DNA of 64,000 nucleotides from Halopseudomonas sp002296055 (lineage in GTDB: Bacteria; Pseudomonadota; Gammaproteobacteria; Pseudomonadales; Pseudomonadaceae). The DNA lies in NCBI RefSeq assembly GCF_050876985.1, contig NZ_JBPAPP010000001.1; one strand, 5' to 3'. This document shows positions 41,907-50,374 of this stretch, piece after piece; positions within the stretch are counted from its first letter, which is position 1, and each line of letters opens with the position of its first letter. The notes beneath the pieces are model-generated. The model saw only the letters and a program-made list of their open reading frames with translations. It was not told the DNA's origin and did no database searches. Position numbers and translations under genes: made by a program.

Positions 41907-42545
41907 TCAGGGTTTGGGAAGTGCGTTCAAGTAAAAGCTGGCGAACACCGCCAGCGGCTGGGCCGAACGCTCCAACTTGGCGCGCAATACGGCGCCTTCC
42001 CAGCCAATCCAGAAAGCGGCTGACAGCGCCCGGGTATCGCAGTCGGGGCGCAGTTGCCCGCTGTCGATAGCCTGCTGCAGGCAGCCCTGCAGTCGTTGCT
42101 GCCAATCCTCGAAGGTGGCGCACAGATGCGCGCGGAAGCTGTCGGGTAACGCGCCCATTTCCTGCCCAAGATTGCCGATAAGGCAACCGCGCCGAAACGC
42201 GTGCTGGGCCATCCCTTCGCTGGCATCGTCGATAAAGGCTTGCAGGCGGGCCAGTGGCGCCAGTGCGGTGTTATCAAAGTGGCGGTCGAGCTTACGTGCA
42301 AAGTAGGCGCCGTAGCGCTCGATCAGCGCCAGGCCCATTTGCTCCTTGCTGGCGAAGTAATGATAGAAGGAGCCCTTGGGAACGCCCGCGCGGTTCAGTA
42401 GCTCGTCTAACCCGGTGGCGCTGAAGCCCTTTTCGGTCAGCACCTGCAGGCCTGCCTGCAGGATCAGGTCACGGGTGGCGGCGTCGCTGGCGCGCGGCTT
42501 GGGCGGTCGGCCGCGGCGGCGAGCGGGGGAGGCTGGTGTACTCAT
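41907..42545 (-). CDS. acuR: TetR family regulator, AcuR-like
   Basis: A protein of 212 residues. After a basic N-terminal stretch (PARRRGRPPKPRA), the helix-turn-helix (about 24-70) has GLDELLNRAGVPKGSFYHYFASKEQM. The ligand domain includes RRGCLIGNLGQEM with C121, a feature of the AcuR group. AcuR represses acuI in other bacteria and responds to acrylate. Here acuI is immediately downstream on the same strand and both have the same operator-like motif before them. Confidence 0.88.
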   Translation of the reverse strand: MSTPASPARRRGRPPKPRASDAATRDLILQAGLQVLTEKGFSATGLDELLNRAGVPKGSFYHYFASKEQMGLALIERYGAYFARKLDRHFDNTALAPLARLQAFIDDASEGMAQHAFRRGCLIGNLGQEMGALPDSFRAHLCATFEDWQQRLQGCLQQAIDSGQLRPDCDTRALSAAFWIGWEGAVLRAKLERSAQPLAVFASFYLNALPKP

Positions 42546-42556
42546 GGTTTTATATT

Positions 42557-42570
42557 AGACCGGTCGTCTC
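42557..42570 (+). promoter_or_regulatory. TetR operator-like site 4
   Basis: AGACCGGTCGTCTC lies 11 bases upstream of the AcuR-like gene start, with AGAC / GTCT arms around five bases. GACCGGTCGTCTC is identical to the reverse complement of 33202-33214. Confidence 0.62.
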
Positions 42571-42747
42571 AATAAATGCAATGCACCGCCCGCAATTGGT
42601 ACTGCTGCTCGACTGCGGTAGTTGGCCGAGGACTTGTGGAATTAGTCGGCGCTTCCCTAGTGCGTGCAGTTGCTGGTGGTGCTAGAGCGCAGTGTGCGGG
42701 TCGCAGGGCGGGGCTTTCGTAGGGGAGGTATGAGATCGTACTTGTGA

Positions 42748-42770
42748 CCATTCGAATTGCTCGAATGGTG
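42748..42770. other. Hairpin abutting the 3' end of tRNA-Leu
   Basis: Arms ACCATTCGA and TCGAATGGT are separated by five bases. The arm nearest the tRNA contains its discriminator base and CCA. No T-run follows, so it may guide 3' processing rather than terminate. Confidence 0.55.
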
Positions 42771-42852
42771 CCCCGAGGGAGAATCGAACTCCCACTCTGT
42801 CACCAGAAACGGATTTTGAATCCGCCGCGTCTACCAATTCCGCCATCGGGGC
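42766..42852 (-). tRNA. tRNA-Leu (anticodon CAA)
   Basis: The minus strand folds as a class II tRNA of 87 bases including an encoded CCA. Acceptor GCCCCGA pairs with TCGGGGC. The D-loop is GGCGGAATTGGTAGACGC, the anticodon stem GGATT-CAA-AATCC, a long variable arm is present, and the T-arm is GGGAGTTCGATTCTCCC. The class II form and the CAA anticodon mark leucine (reads UUG). A tRNA-Leu next to queA is, as I recall, also found in P. aeruginosa. Confidence 0.95.
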
Positions 42853-42887
42853 ATGCCAGGCGCCGTTAGCGCGCAAAGCAGGCGCGG

Positions 42888-42917
42888 AGTATAAGGAGCT
42901 GTGGCAGCGTAGGTCAA
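42888..42917 (-). promoter_or_regulatory. Sigma-70 promoter for tRNA-Leu
   Basis: On the minus strand TTGACC (42917-42912) and TATACT (42893-42888) are spaced 18 bases apart. The -10 ends 35 bases before the tRNA 5' end. Confidence 0.8.
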
Positions 42918-43003
42918 TCCTGCCGAACGCCAGTTGATCGCGATAACTGCGGTTTTCCGCTACTATAGCGGCCCTTTTTCTGCCACCCGGATCTGCCTGA
43001 CGC

Positions 43004-44053
43004 ATGCGCCTCAGTGACTTTTATTTTGAGCTGCCCGATGACCTGATTGCCCGCCACCCGCTGGCTGAGCGGCGTGGTAGCCGCCTGCTTTGTCTGGATG
43101 GGCCCAGTGGTAGCATCGCTCACCGGCAGTTTATCGATTTGCTGAGCTATCTGCGTCCAGGCGATTTGATGGTGTTTAACAACACGCGGGTGATTCCGGC
43201 GCGTCTGTTTGGCCGCAAGGCGTCCGGCGGCGCGCTGGAGGTGCTGGTCGAGCGGGTGTTGGATGAGTACCGGGTGCTGGCGCACGTCCGCTCGAGCAAG
43301 TCGCCCAAGCCCGGCAGCCAGATTCTGATCGATGGCGGCGCCGAGGCGGAGATGGTCGCGCGGCATGATGCCCTGTTTGAACTGCGCTTTGCCGAGCCGG
43401 TGTTGCCGCTACTGCAGCGCGTTGGGCATATGCCGTTGCCGCCCTATATCGACCGGCCTGATGAAGACGCCGACCGCGAGCGCTATCAGACGGTGTATGC
43501 CAAGCGCGAGGGCGCAGTGGCAGCGCCCACGGCCGGGCTGCATTTTGATCAGCCGCTGCTCGATGCTATTGCCGAGTTGGGCGTCGAGACTGCCGAGGTC
43601 ACCCTGCACGTTGGGGCGGGTACCTTCCAGCCGGTGCGGGTCGAGAAGATTGAAGACCATGTCATGCATCACGAATGGCTGGAGGTCTCGCCTGAGGTGG
43701 TGGCTGCGGTGCAGGCTTGCAAAGCGCGCGGCGGCCGAGTGGTTGCCGTCGGCACTACCAGCGTGCGCTCGCTGGAGTCGGCCGCGCGGGACGGTGAGCT
43801 CAAGCCCTTCAGTGGCGACACTGACATCTTTCTGTACCCTGGCCGGCCGTTTCATGTGGTCGACGCGCTGGTCACCAACTTCCATTTGCCCGAGTCGACC
43901 CTGCTGATGCTGGTGTCGGCCTTTGCCGGTTATCCCGAAGCCATGGCGGCCTATCGCGCTGCCGTAGCCGAGAAGTACCGCTTTTTCAGTTACGGTGATG
44001 CCATGTTCATCACCCGCAATCCGGCCCCGACCGGCCCCGAGGTATCGTCATGA
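43004..44053 (+). CDS. queA: tRNA preQ1(34) S-adenosylmethionine ribosyltransferase-isomerase
   Basis: An enzyme of 349 residues opening MRLSDFYFELPDDLIARHPL, the standard QueA start. NNTRVIPARLFG, PTAGLHFDQPLLDAI, TLHVGAGTFQPVR and TNFHLPESTLLMLVSAF are family blocks. It moves the ribosyl part of SAM onto preQ1 in tRNA to form epoxyqueuosine. The stop overlaps the tgt start by four bases, so two steps of queuosine synthesis are coupled. Confidence 0.97.
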   Translation: MRLSDFYFELPDDLIARHPLAERRGSRLLCLDGPSGSIAHRQFIDLLSYLRPGDLMVFNNTRVIPARLFGRKASGGALEVLVERVLDEYRVLAHVRSSKSPKPGSQILIDGGAEAEMVARHDALFELRFAEPVLPLLQRVGHMPLPPYIDRPDEDADRERYQTVYAKREGAVAAPTAGLHFDQPLLDAIAELGVETAEVTLHVGAGTFQPVRVEKIEDHVMHHEWLEVSPEVVAAVQACKARGGRVVAVGTTSVRSLESAARDGELKPFSGDTDIFLYPGRPFHVVDALVTNFHLPESTLLMLVSAFAGYPEAMAAYRAAVAEKYRFFSYGDAMFITRNPAPTGPEVSS

Positions 44054-45177
44054 GTCACATGTCCTTTGAATTGCTTGCCACCGACGGCAAGGCGCGCCGC
44101 GGCCGGCTGACTTTTCCGCGTGGGGTAGTGGAAACCCCAGCCTTCATGCCGGTGGGTACCTACGGCACAGTCAAGGGCATGCTGCCACGCGACGTTGAGG
44201 CCATTGGTGCCCAGATTATTCTTGGTAATACCTTTCACCTGTGGCTGCGCCCCGGTACCGAGGTCATCAGCAAGCACGGTGACCTGCATGACTTTATGCA
44301 GTGGCAGGGGCCGATTCTGACCGACTCGGGTGGGTTTCAGGTGTTCAGTCTGGGCGCCATGCGCAAGATCAAGGAGGAGGGTGTCTACTTCTCCTCGCCG
44401 GTCGATGGCGCCAAGGTTTTCATGGGGCCGGAAGAGTCCATGCAGGTGCAGCGCGCGCTGGGCTCTGACATCGTGATGATCTTCGACGAGTGCACGCCCT
44501 ATCCGGCGGACGTGGACACGGCGCGCCGTTCCATGGAGCTGTCGCTGCGCTGGGCCAAGCGCTCCAAACAGGCGCACGGTGATAACCCCTCGGCGCTGTT
44601 CGGCATCATCCAGGGTGGTATGCACGAGGAGCTGCGTCTGCGCTCGCTGGAAGGGCTGAGCGAGATCGGCTTTGACGGTCTGGCCATCGGCGGCCTGTCG
44701 GTGGGTGAGCCGAAGGAAGAGATGATCCGCGTACTGGATTTTCTGCCCGGTCACATGCCGCCGGAAAAACCTCGTTACCTGATGGGAGTAGGCAAGCCCG
44801 AAGATCTGGTGGAAGGTGTGCGCCGTGGAGTGGACATGTTCGATTGCGTCATGCCCAGCCGCAATGCGCGCAACGGCCACCTGTTCACCGAGGCGGGTGT
44901 GATCAAGATCCGCAACGCGGTGCACCGTCACGACGAGTCGCCGCTGGATCCGGCGTGCGACTGCTACACCTGTCAGCACTTCTCCCGCGCCTATCTGCAT
45001 CATCTGGACAAGTGCGGCGAAATGCTCGGCAGCATGCTCAATACCATCCATAACCTGCGGCATTATCAGCGGCTTATGGCAGGTTTGCGCGGTGCCATTC
45101 AACAGGGTACATTGAGCGCCTTTGTGGATAACTTCTACGCCAAGCTGGGCCGGCCGGTACCGCCGCTGGAGCCCTGA
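44050..45177 (+). CDS. tgt: tRNA-guanine(34) transglycosylase
   Basis: A protein of 375 residues. ILTDSGGFQVFSL carries the substrate aspartate, and the nucleophile region is GVDMFDCVMPSRNARNG. The zinc site is DCYTCQHFSRAYLHHL with the preceding cysteine. It replaces guanine 34 by preQ1 in tRNAs with GUN anticodons. It overlaps queA and is followed after 95 bases by yajC, the usual gammaproteobacterial order. Confidence 0.98.
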   Translation: MSHMSFELLATDGKARRGRLTFPRGVVETPAFMPVGTYGTVKGMLPRDVEAIGAQIILGNTFHLWLRPGTEVISKHGDLHDFMQWQGPILTDSGGFQVFSLGAMRKIKEEGVYFSSPVDGAKVFMGPEESMQVQRALGSDIVMIFDECTPYPADVDTARRSMELSLRWAKRSKQAHGDNPSALFGIIQGGMHEELRLRSLEGLSEIGFDGLAIGGLSVGEPKEEMIRVLDFLPGHMPPEKPRYLMGVGKPEDLVEGVRRGVDMFDCVMPSRNARNGHLFTEAGVIKIRNAVHRHDESPLDPACDCYTCQHFSRAYLHHLDKCGEMLGSMLNTIHNLRHYQRLMAGLRGAIQQGTLSAFVDNFYAKLGRPVPPLEP

Positions 45178-45272
45178 GCGTCCGCGGGTGCGATCAGCGC
45201 AGTCGGGCGCTTGAATAGTGTCCGAAGCGCCCCCATAACCGATTTTTCGCAGTTCAATAACAGGAGCGTCAC

Positions 45273-45605
45273 ATGAGCTTTTTCATTCCCGCCGCCATGG
45301 CACAGTCTGCAGGCGGAGCCGCACCGGCGGGTTCCGGTTTCGAGTGGATTTTTCTGATCGGCTTCGTGGTCATCTTCTATCTGATGATCTGGCGTCCGCA
45401 GGCCAAGCGCGCCAAAGAGCACAAGAATCTGCTGGCCGGTCTGTCCACCGGTGATGAAGTGGTTACCGGTGGTGGCATCCTGGGCAAGGTCAAGAAAGTG
45501 ACCGACGAGTTTGTGGTACTGGAAGTGGGCGATAGCCAGGAACTCAAGTTCCAGAAAGGCTCGATCGTGGCTGTACTGCCCAAGGGCACGCTGAAAGCCA
45601 TCTAA
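45273..45605 (+). CDS. yajC: Sec translocon accessory protein YajC
   Basis: A protein of 110 residues with a single membrane segment (about 24-40, WIFLIGFVVIFYLMIW) followed by RPQAKRAKEHKNLLAGLSTGDEVVTGGGILGKV, the YajC signature. It associates with SecDF in the inner membrane. An ATG with AGGAG upstream starts it. secD follows after 62 bases. Confidence 0.97.
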   Translation: MSFFIPAAMAQSAGGAAPAGSGFEWIFLIGFVVIFYLMIWRPQAKRAKEHKNLLAGLSTGDEVVTGGGILGKVKKVTDEFVVLEVGDSQELKFQKGSIVAVLPKGTLKAI

Positions 45606-45667
45606 TCCCCTCGTAGACCTCCGTTCCGGGCGCCGCTAAGGCGCCCGGACTGCTATCAGGCCCTGAT

Positions 45668-47536
45668 ATGCTCAATCGTTACCCCCTCTGGAAATACCTG
45701 CTGATCGCGGCCGTGCTTGTGCTGGGCGTGATCTACGCAATGCCCAACCTGTACCCGGATGACCCGGCCATTCAGATTTCTGGTGCCAGCTCCACGCTGG
45801 AAATCCAGCAGCCCGACCTCGACCGCATCGAGCAGGCGCTGGCTGCCGCCAACCTGCCGACCAAGGGCACCGAACTGGGCGCCAACGGTCGTTCCGGCCT
45901 GGTACGCCTGGTCAATCGTGCCGACCAGCTGAAAGCGCAGGATGTGGTGCGCGATGCCCTGGGCCGCGATTACGTGGTCGCCCAGAACCTGGCACCGACC
46001 ACGCCCGAGTGGCTGAGCAACATCGGCGCTGGCCCGATGACGTTGGGTCTGGACTTGTCCGGCGGCGTGCACTTTTTGCTGCAGGTCGATATGGAGAAGG
46101 CCATCGAGTCGCGGGTCAACGTCTATCAGAGCGAGCTGCGTGGCCTGATGCGCACCGAAGGTTTGCGTTATCGCAGCCTGCCGACCCAGGGCAACACCCT
46201 GCAGTTTGGCTTTGCCGATGAAGAACAGCGCAGCGAAGCACGCCGCCTGATCAGCCGCCAGTACAACCAGTTCGCACTGGAAACGACTGAGCGTCAGGAT
46301 CAATACGTGTTGCAGCTGACGCTGACTGAGGCGGAAATTGCCGCCATTCGTGATTACGCCGTCAATCAGAACCTGACCACCGTACGCAATCGCGTCAACG
46401 AGCTGGGTGTCGCCGAGCCGCTGGTGCAGCGCCAGGGTGCTGATCGTATCGTGGTTGAGCTGCCGGGCGTGCAGGACACAGCCGAGGCCAAGCGCGTGCT
46501 GGGCAAGACTGCCAACCTGGAGTTCCGCCTGGCCGCTGAGCCTGACGCGGCGCGTGCGACCATCGAGTCCTTCCCGTTCCGCAGCAGTGAAGGCCGTGTG
46601 GCGGATGTTGAGCGCAGTATCATCATTACCGGTGACCAGGTTACCGATGCGCAGGCCAATTACGACGAAAACGGCCGCCCGCAGGTCAATATCAACCTCG
46701 ACAGCCACGGCGGCGAGCTGATGAATCGCGCCACCCGCAGCAATATCGGCCGCGGCATGGCGGTGCTGTTTATCGAGCAGCGCCAGATCAGCCGCACTGT
46801 GACCGAAGAGGTTGATGGTGTGATGCAGGAGGTCGAGGTGCCGGCCTTCGTTGAAGAAAAATCCATCATCAGTCTGGCGACCATTCAGAGTGCGCTGGGT
46901 ACCCAGTTCCGTATCACCGGTCTGGACTCGCCGGCCGAGTCCTCCGAGCTGGCGCTGTTGCTGCGGGCCGGCGGCCTGGCGGCTCCGATGCACTTTGTGG
47001 AAGAGCGCACTATCGGCCCGAGCCTGGGTGCGGAGAATATTGCCAAAGGCGTGACTGCAACCCAGGTCGGCTTTCTCGCCGTGTTGGTGTTCATGATCAT
47101 CATCTACCGCGCCTTCGGTGTGTTTGCCAGCATTGCGCTGAGCTTCAACCTGGTGCTGCTGATTGCCCTGATGTCCATGTTGGGCGCCACCCTGACGCTG
47201 CCCGGTATCGCCGGTATCGTGCTGACCTTGGGTATGGCGGTTGATGCCAACGTGTTGATCTTCTCGCGGATCAAAGAGGAGATTTTCAATGGGATGTCGC
47301 CGCAGCGCGCGGTGCATGAAGGTTTCGACAAGGCCTTCTCGGCGATTATCGACGGCAACCTGACCACTTTGCTGGTCGGTGTGATCCTGTTTGCCATGGG
47401 CTCGGGGCCGATCAAGGGCTTTGCCGTGACCCTGTCGCTGGGTATCGTGACCTCGATGTTCAGCGCCATCATGGTGACCCGCGCCATGGTCAACCTGGCC
47501 GTTGGCGGTCGCGACGTGAAGAAGCTGTGGCTCTGA
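45668..47536 (+). CDS. secD: Protein translocase subunit SecD
   Basis: A protein of 622 residues. Membrane segment 1 (about 10-28) is followed by the large periplasmic P1 domain (about 30-440) that includes GLDLSGGVHFLLQVD. Five C-terminal membrane segments contain GLAAPMHFVEERTIGPSLGAENIAKG and GMAVDANVLIFSRIKEEI. With SecF it uses the proton gradient to help release exported proteins. secF starts 10 bases after its stop. Confidence 0.97.
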   Translation: MLNRYPLWKYLLIAAVLVLGVIYAMPNLYPDDPAIQISGASSTLEIQQPDLDRIEQALAAANLPTKGTELGANGRSGLVRLVNRADQLKAQDVVRDALGRDYVVAQNLAPTTPEWLSNIGAGPMTLGLDLSGGVHFLLQVDMEKAIESRVNVYQSELRGLMRTEGLRYRSLPTQGNTLQFGFADEEQRSEARRLISRQYNQFALETTERQDQYVLQLTLTEAEIAAIRDYAVNQNLTTVRNRVNELGVAEPLVQRQGADRIVVELPGVQDTAEAKRVLGKTANLEFRLAAEPDAARATIESFPFRSSEGRVADVERSIIITGDQVTDAQANYDENGRPQVNINLDSHGGELMNRATRSNIGRGMAVLFIEQRQISRTVTEEVDGVMQEVEVPAFVEEKSIISLATIQSALGTQFRITGLDSPAESSELALLLRAGGLAAPMHFVEERTIGPSLGAENIAKGVTATQVGFLAVLVFMIIIYRAFGVFASIALSFNLVLLIALMSMLGATLTLPGIAGIVLTLGMAVDANVLIFSRIKEEIFNGMSPQRAVHEGFDKAFSAIIDGNLTTLLVGVILFAMGSGPIKGFAVTLSLGIVTSMFSAIMVTRAMVNLAVGGRDVKKLWL

Positions 47537-47546
47537 GGAACTTGCA

Positions 47547-48461
47547 ATGAACATTAATAGAACCATTAATTTCCTCGGCCTGCGCAAACTCTTCTTTGGC
47601 GTGGCTATTGTGCTGATGATTGCCTCGCTGGGCAGTCTGGCGGTCAAGCAGCTGAATCTGGGGTTGGACTTCACTGGTGGTGCGCTGGTGGAGCTGAACT
47701 ACAGCGAGGCTGCTGACCTAGAGGAGATTCGCACGACCCTGCGTGAAAACGGCTGGGGCGATGCTGTGGTGCAGAACTTCGGCGCCTCGACCGACGTGTT
47801 GATCCGTCTGGCTAGCGATGACCCGGACCTGGGTAACCAGGTGGCCGATATGGTCAAGCGCGCCGAGGGCGGCGAAGTGTCGGTCAAGCGGGTTGAGTTT
47901 ATCGGCCCTCAGGTAGGTGAGGAGCTGCGTGATCAGGGCGGCCTCGGCATGCTGCTGGCCATTGGCGGTATCCTGCTGTACGTGTCCCTGCGCTTCCAGA
48001 TGAAGTTCGCTGTAGCGGCCATTCTGGCGCTGGTGCACGACGTGGTTTTCACCTTGGGCTTCTTCGCCTTCTTTGGTTTGTCATTCGACTTGACTGTGCT
48101 GGCGGCGCTGCTGGCGGTGATCGGTTACTCGCTGAACGACACCATCGTGGTATTTGACCGTATCCGTGAAAACATTCGCGCCATGCGGCACACCGATCTG
48201 GTCGAGATCATCAACGTGTCCACCACCCAGACCCTGGGTCGGACGTTGGCAACCTCGTTCTCGACCATTCTGGTGTTGCTGGCACTGTTCTGGTTTGGTG
48301 GCGAGAATATCCATGGCTTTGCCACGGCGCTGCTGATCGGTGTGGGTATCGGTACTTACTCGTCGATCTACGTTGCTGGCGGCCTGCTGGTATCCATGAA
48401 GCTCACCCGCGAAGACCTGATTCCGCCGCAGATTGAAGAAGAGGTAGACGAGCGGCCCTGA
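47547..48461 (+). CDS. secF: Protein translocase subunit SecF
   Basis: A protein of 304 residues with the SecF signature GLDFTGGALVELNYSE after the first membrane segment. The C-terminal membrane region contains IGYSLNDTIVVFDRIRENIR and TLATSFSTILVLLALFWFGGENIHGFA. It forms a complex with SecD and YajC. Two terminators follow. Confidence 0.97.
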   Translation: MNINRTINFLGLRKLFFGVAIVLMIASLGSLAVKQLNLGLDFTGGALVELNYSEAADLEEIRTTLRENGWGDAVVQNFGASTDVLIRLASDDPDLGNQVADMVKRAEGGEVSVKRVEFIGPQVGEELRDQGGLGMLLAIGGILLYVSLRFQMKFAVAAILALVHDVVFTLGFFAFFGLSFDLTVLAALLAVIGYSLNDTIVVFDRIRENIRAMRHTDLVEIINVSTTQTLGRTLATSFSTILVLLALFWFGGENIHGFATALLIGVGIGTYSSIYVAGGLLVSMKLTREDLIPPQIEEEVDERP

Positions 48462-48486
48462 GCGCCGGCCAGCTACAAGCTGCAAG

Positions 48487-48524
48487 AAAACCCGGGCCGG
48501 AACTGAACCCGGCGCGGGTTTTTG
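48487..48524 (+). terminator. Terminator after secF
   Basis: AAAACCCGGGCCGG pairs with CCGGCGCGGGTTTT with one mismatch, followed by a T-rich stretch. Confidence 0.75.
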
Positions 48525-48542
48525 CTTTTCTGGGTGGCGTGA

Positions 48543-48652
48543 AGCTTGCGGCTTGTAGCTTGCAGCTTAAAAAAAGAGGCCCACACCGATCAGGGTGTGG
48601 GCCTCTTTTTTGTGCCCCGCACGGCCAGCTTGCCGCTTGAGGCTTGCAGCTA
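48543..48652. repeat. GCTTGTAGCTTGCAGCTT-type short repeats flanking terminators
   Basis: Variants of CTTGTAGCTTGCAGCTT occur at 48543-48568 and 48627-48652, and inverted at 48472-48487. They border the two terminators between secF and suhB. Similar short repeats are common between pseudomonad genes. Confidence 0.6.
48567..48612. terminator. Bidirectional terminator between secF and suhB
   Basis: A stem of about 18 bases (AAAGAGGCCCACACC / GGTGTGGGCCTCTTT) has a five-base loop, with A-run on one side and T-run on the other. It serves both the secF direction and the convergent suhB. Confidence 0.92.
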
Positions 48653-48656
48653 AGAC

Positions 48657-49457
48657 TTACTTCAAGTGCGGCTGAATAGCCGTCAGCACGGCCTTAAAGC
48701 ACTTGGGGTTGCCGGCGACGATCTGGCCTTTGTCGAGGAACTGGTGGCCGCCACTGAAATCACTGCACAGCCCGCCCGCTTCCTGAATCAGCAGGGCGCC
48801 TGCGGCCATATCCCATTCGGCCAGGCCGAATTCCCAGAAAGCGTCGAAGCGGCCAGCGGCCACGTAGGCAAGGTCCAGACTGGCGGCGCCAGCGCGGCGG
48901 ATGCCGGCGGTCTGACCGACCAGGCTGCGGAACATGCCCAGGTAGTTGTCCAGTGAGTCGAGCTGGTTGGCGCGGAACGGGAAACCGGTGCCCAGCAGTG
49001 CGCCATCGAGGGTCTTGCGGCTGCTGACGCGCAGACGGCGGCCGTTCAGGGCGGCGCCACGGCCGCGGCTGGCGGTGAATTCTTCCTGGCGGATCGGGTC
49101 CAGCACCACGGCGTGTTCGATACGGCCTTTTACGCGGCAGGCAATGCTGACGGCGAAGTGCGGTACGCCACGAATGAAGTTGGTGGTGCCGTCCAGTGGG
49201 TCGATGATCCAGACGGTGTCCGCACCTTCGCCGTGGCCCGGCTGAAAGCCGCTTTCTTCGGCCTGGATGCTGTGGTCCGGATAGGCCTTGCGCAGTTGGC
49301 TGATGATGGCCTGTTCGGCGGCGCGATCCACTTCCGACACATAATCGCGCGCGTCCTTTTCGTCCACGGTGAGCACATCAAGGCGTTCCATGGAACGGTA
49401 AATGAGCTCTCCTGCGCTGCGCGCGGCACGCAGGGCGATGTTCAGCATGGGCTGCAT
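48657..49457 (-). CDS. suhB: Inositol-1-monophosphatase family protein SuhB
   Basis: A protein of 266 residues from the ATG with cat at 49455-49457. Metal-binding motifs are the EES in IQAEESGF, WIIDPLDGTTNFIRG (D-x-LDGT) and LAEWDMAAGALL (second Asp). It hydrolyses inositol monophosphate and, in gammaproteobacteria, also works as a transcription factor in rRNA antitermination. The frame stays open 181 codons upstream, antisense to trmJ, and is not coding. It is divergent from trmJ. Confidence 0.96.
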   Translation of the reverse strand: MQPMLNIALRAARSAGELIYRSMERLDVLTVDEKDARDYVSEVDRAAEQAIISQLRKAYPDHSIQAEESGFQPGHGEGADTVWIIDPLDGTTNFIRGVPHFAVSIACRVKGRIEHAVVLDPIRQEEFTASRGRGAALNGRRLRVSSRKTLDGALLGTGFPFRANQLDSLDNYLGMFRSLVGQTAGIRRAGAASLDLAYVAAGRFDAFWEFGLAEWDMAAGALLIQEAGGLCSDFSGGHQFLDKGQIVAGNPKCFKAVLTAIQPHLK

Positions 49458-49595
49458 AAGGCTATGTCTCTGTCGGGGGAATGATGAAAAGCCGGAAATT
49501 GTAGCAGATGTGCAGGTGAACAGAAATGGATCATGGCTATCAGCGCGCGGCTTTTGTAAGATGCAGGGTCCATTTTCCGGCGTGAAGGGTCCGCT

Positions 49596-50372
49596 GTGCT
49601 GAATAACGTGCGTGTGGTGTTGGTCAACACCAGTCATCCGGGCAACATTGGCGGCGCCGCCAGAGCCATGAAAAATATGGGCCTGAACCAGCTGGTGCTG
49701 GTCGATCCGGTCCGCTTCCCTGATCCTGACGCCAATTCTCGTGCCTCCGGTGCTGATGATGTGCTCAGTAATGCGCGCATCGTCGCCACCTTGGATGAGG
49801 CTATCGCCGACTGCACCCTGGTAATGGGCACCAGTGCGCGTGATCGCCGTATCCCCTGGCCGGTGGTTGATCCGCGCGAGGCGGCCGACATGGTGCTTGA
49901 TCATGCCGCGCTGCCCGAGGCGCAGATAGCGCTGGTATTCGGCCGTGAGGATTCGGGGCTGACCACGGACGAGCTGCAGCGCTGCCAGTATCACGTGCAT
50001 ATCCCCTCAATGCCTGATTTCAGCTCGCTGAACCTGGCGGCCGCTGTGCAGGTGCTGGCCTATGAGCTGCGTATGCAGGGCCTGCAGCGCGAGGGCGCGC
50101 CGACCAAGATGCACAAGGTCGAGACCACGGCTGTGTTCAACGAAATTCCGGCGACGGCAGGGGAGTTGGAGCAGTTTTATCAGCATCTGGAGCAGGTGCT
50201 GGTTGAAATTGGCTTCCATGACCCTCAGAAACCACGGCAGCTGTTGCCGCGTTTGCGTCGCCTCTACGGGCGGGTGCACCTCAACCGGATGGAAATGAAC
50301 ATCCTGCGTGGCATCTTGACCGAAACCCAGAAGGCCATCGGCGTAAAAGCGGCCGGTGAGCGGAGATCCTGA
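49596..50372 (+). CDS. trmJ: tRNA (cytidine/uridine-2'-O)-methyltransferase TrmJ
   Basis: A SPOUT methyltransferase of 258 residues. The GTG start gives MLNNVRVVLVNTSHPGNIGGAARAMKNMG, the conserved TrmJ N-terminus. The knotted SAM site includes LVFGREDSGLTTDELQ and IPSMPDFSSLNLAAAVQVLAYE. It methylates the 2'-O of position 32 in several tRNAs. cysE begins two bases after its stop. Confidence 0.96.
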   Translation: MLNNVRVVLVNTSHPGNIGGAARAMKNMGLNQLVLVDPVRFPDPDANSRASGADDVLSNARIVATLDEAIADCTLVMGTSARDRRIPWPVVDPREAADMVLDHAALPEAQIALVFGREDSGLTTDELQRCQYHVHIPSMPDFSSLNLAAAVQVLAYELRMQGLQREGAPTKMHKVETTAVFNEIPATAGELEQFYQHLEQVLVEIGFHDPQKPRQLLPRLRRLYGRVHLNRMEMNILRGILTETQKAIGVKAAGERRS

Positions 50373-50374
50373 CC

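Noticed and set aside
42931..42975. A queA promoter around CCGCTACTATAGCGG.
   Set aside because: The -10-like sequence is there, but no -35 lies at a usable distance; it may be only a small hairpin.
45656..47674. A minus-strand open frame of 672 codons.
   Set aside because: It mirrors secD in a high-GC frame; Gln/His/Gly-rich composition with no domain. SecD on the other strand is certain.
49458..50000. A 181-residue N-terminal extension of SuhB.
   Set aside because: Antisense to trmJ; SuhB length and start fit the ATG at 49457.
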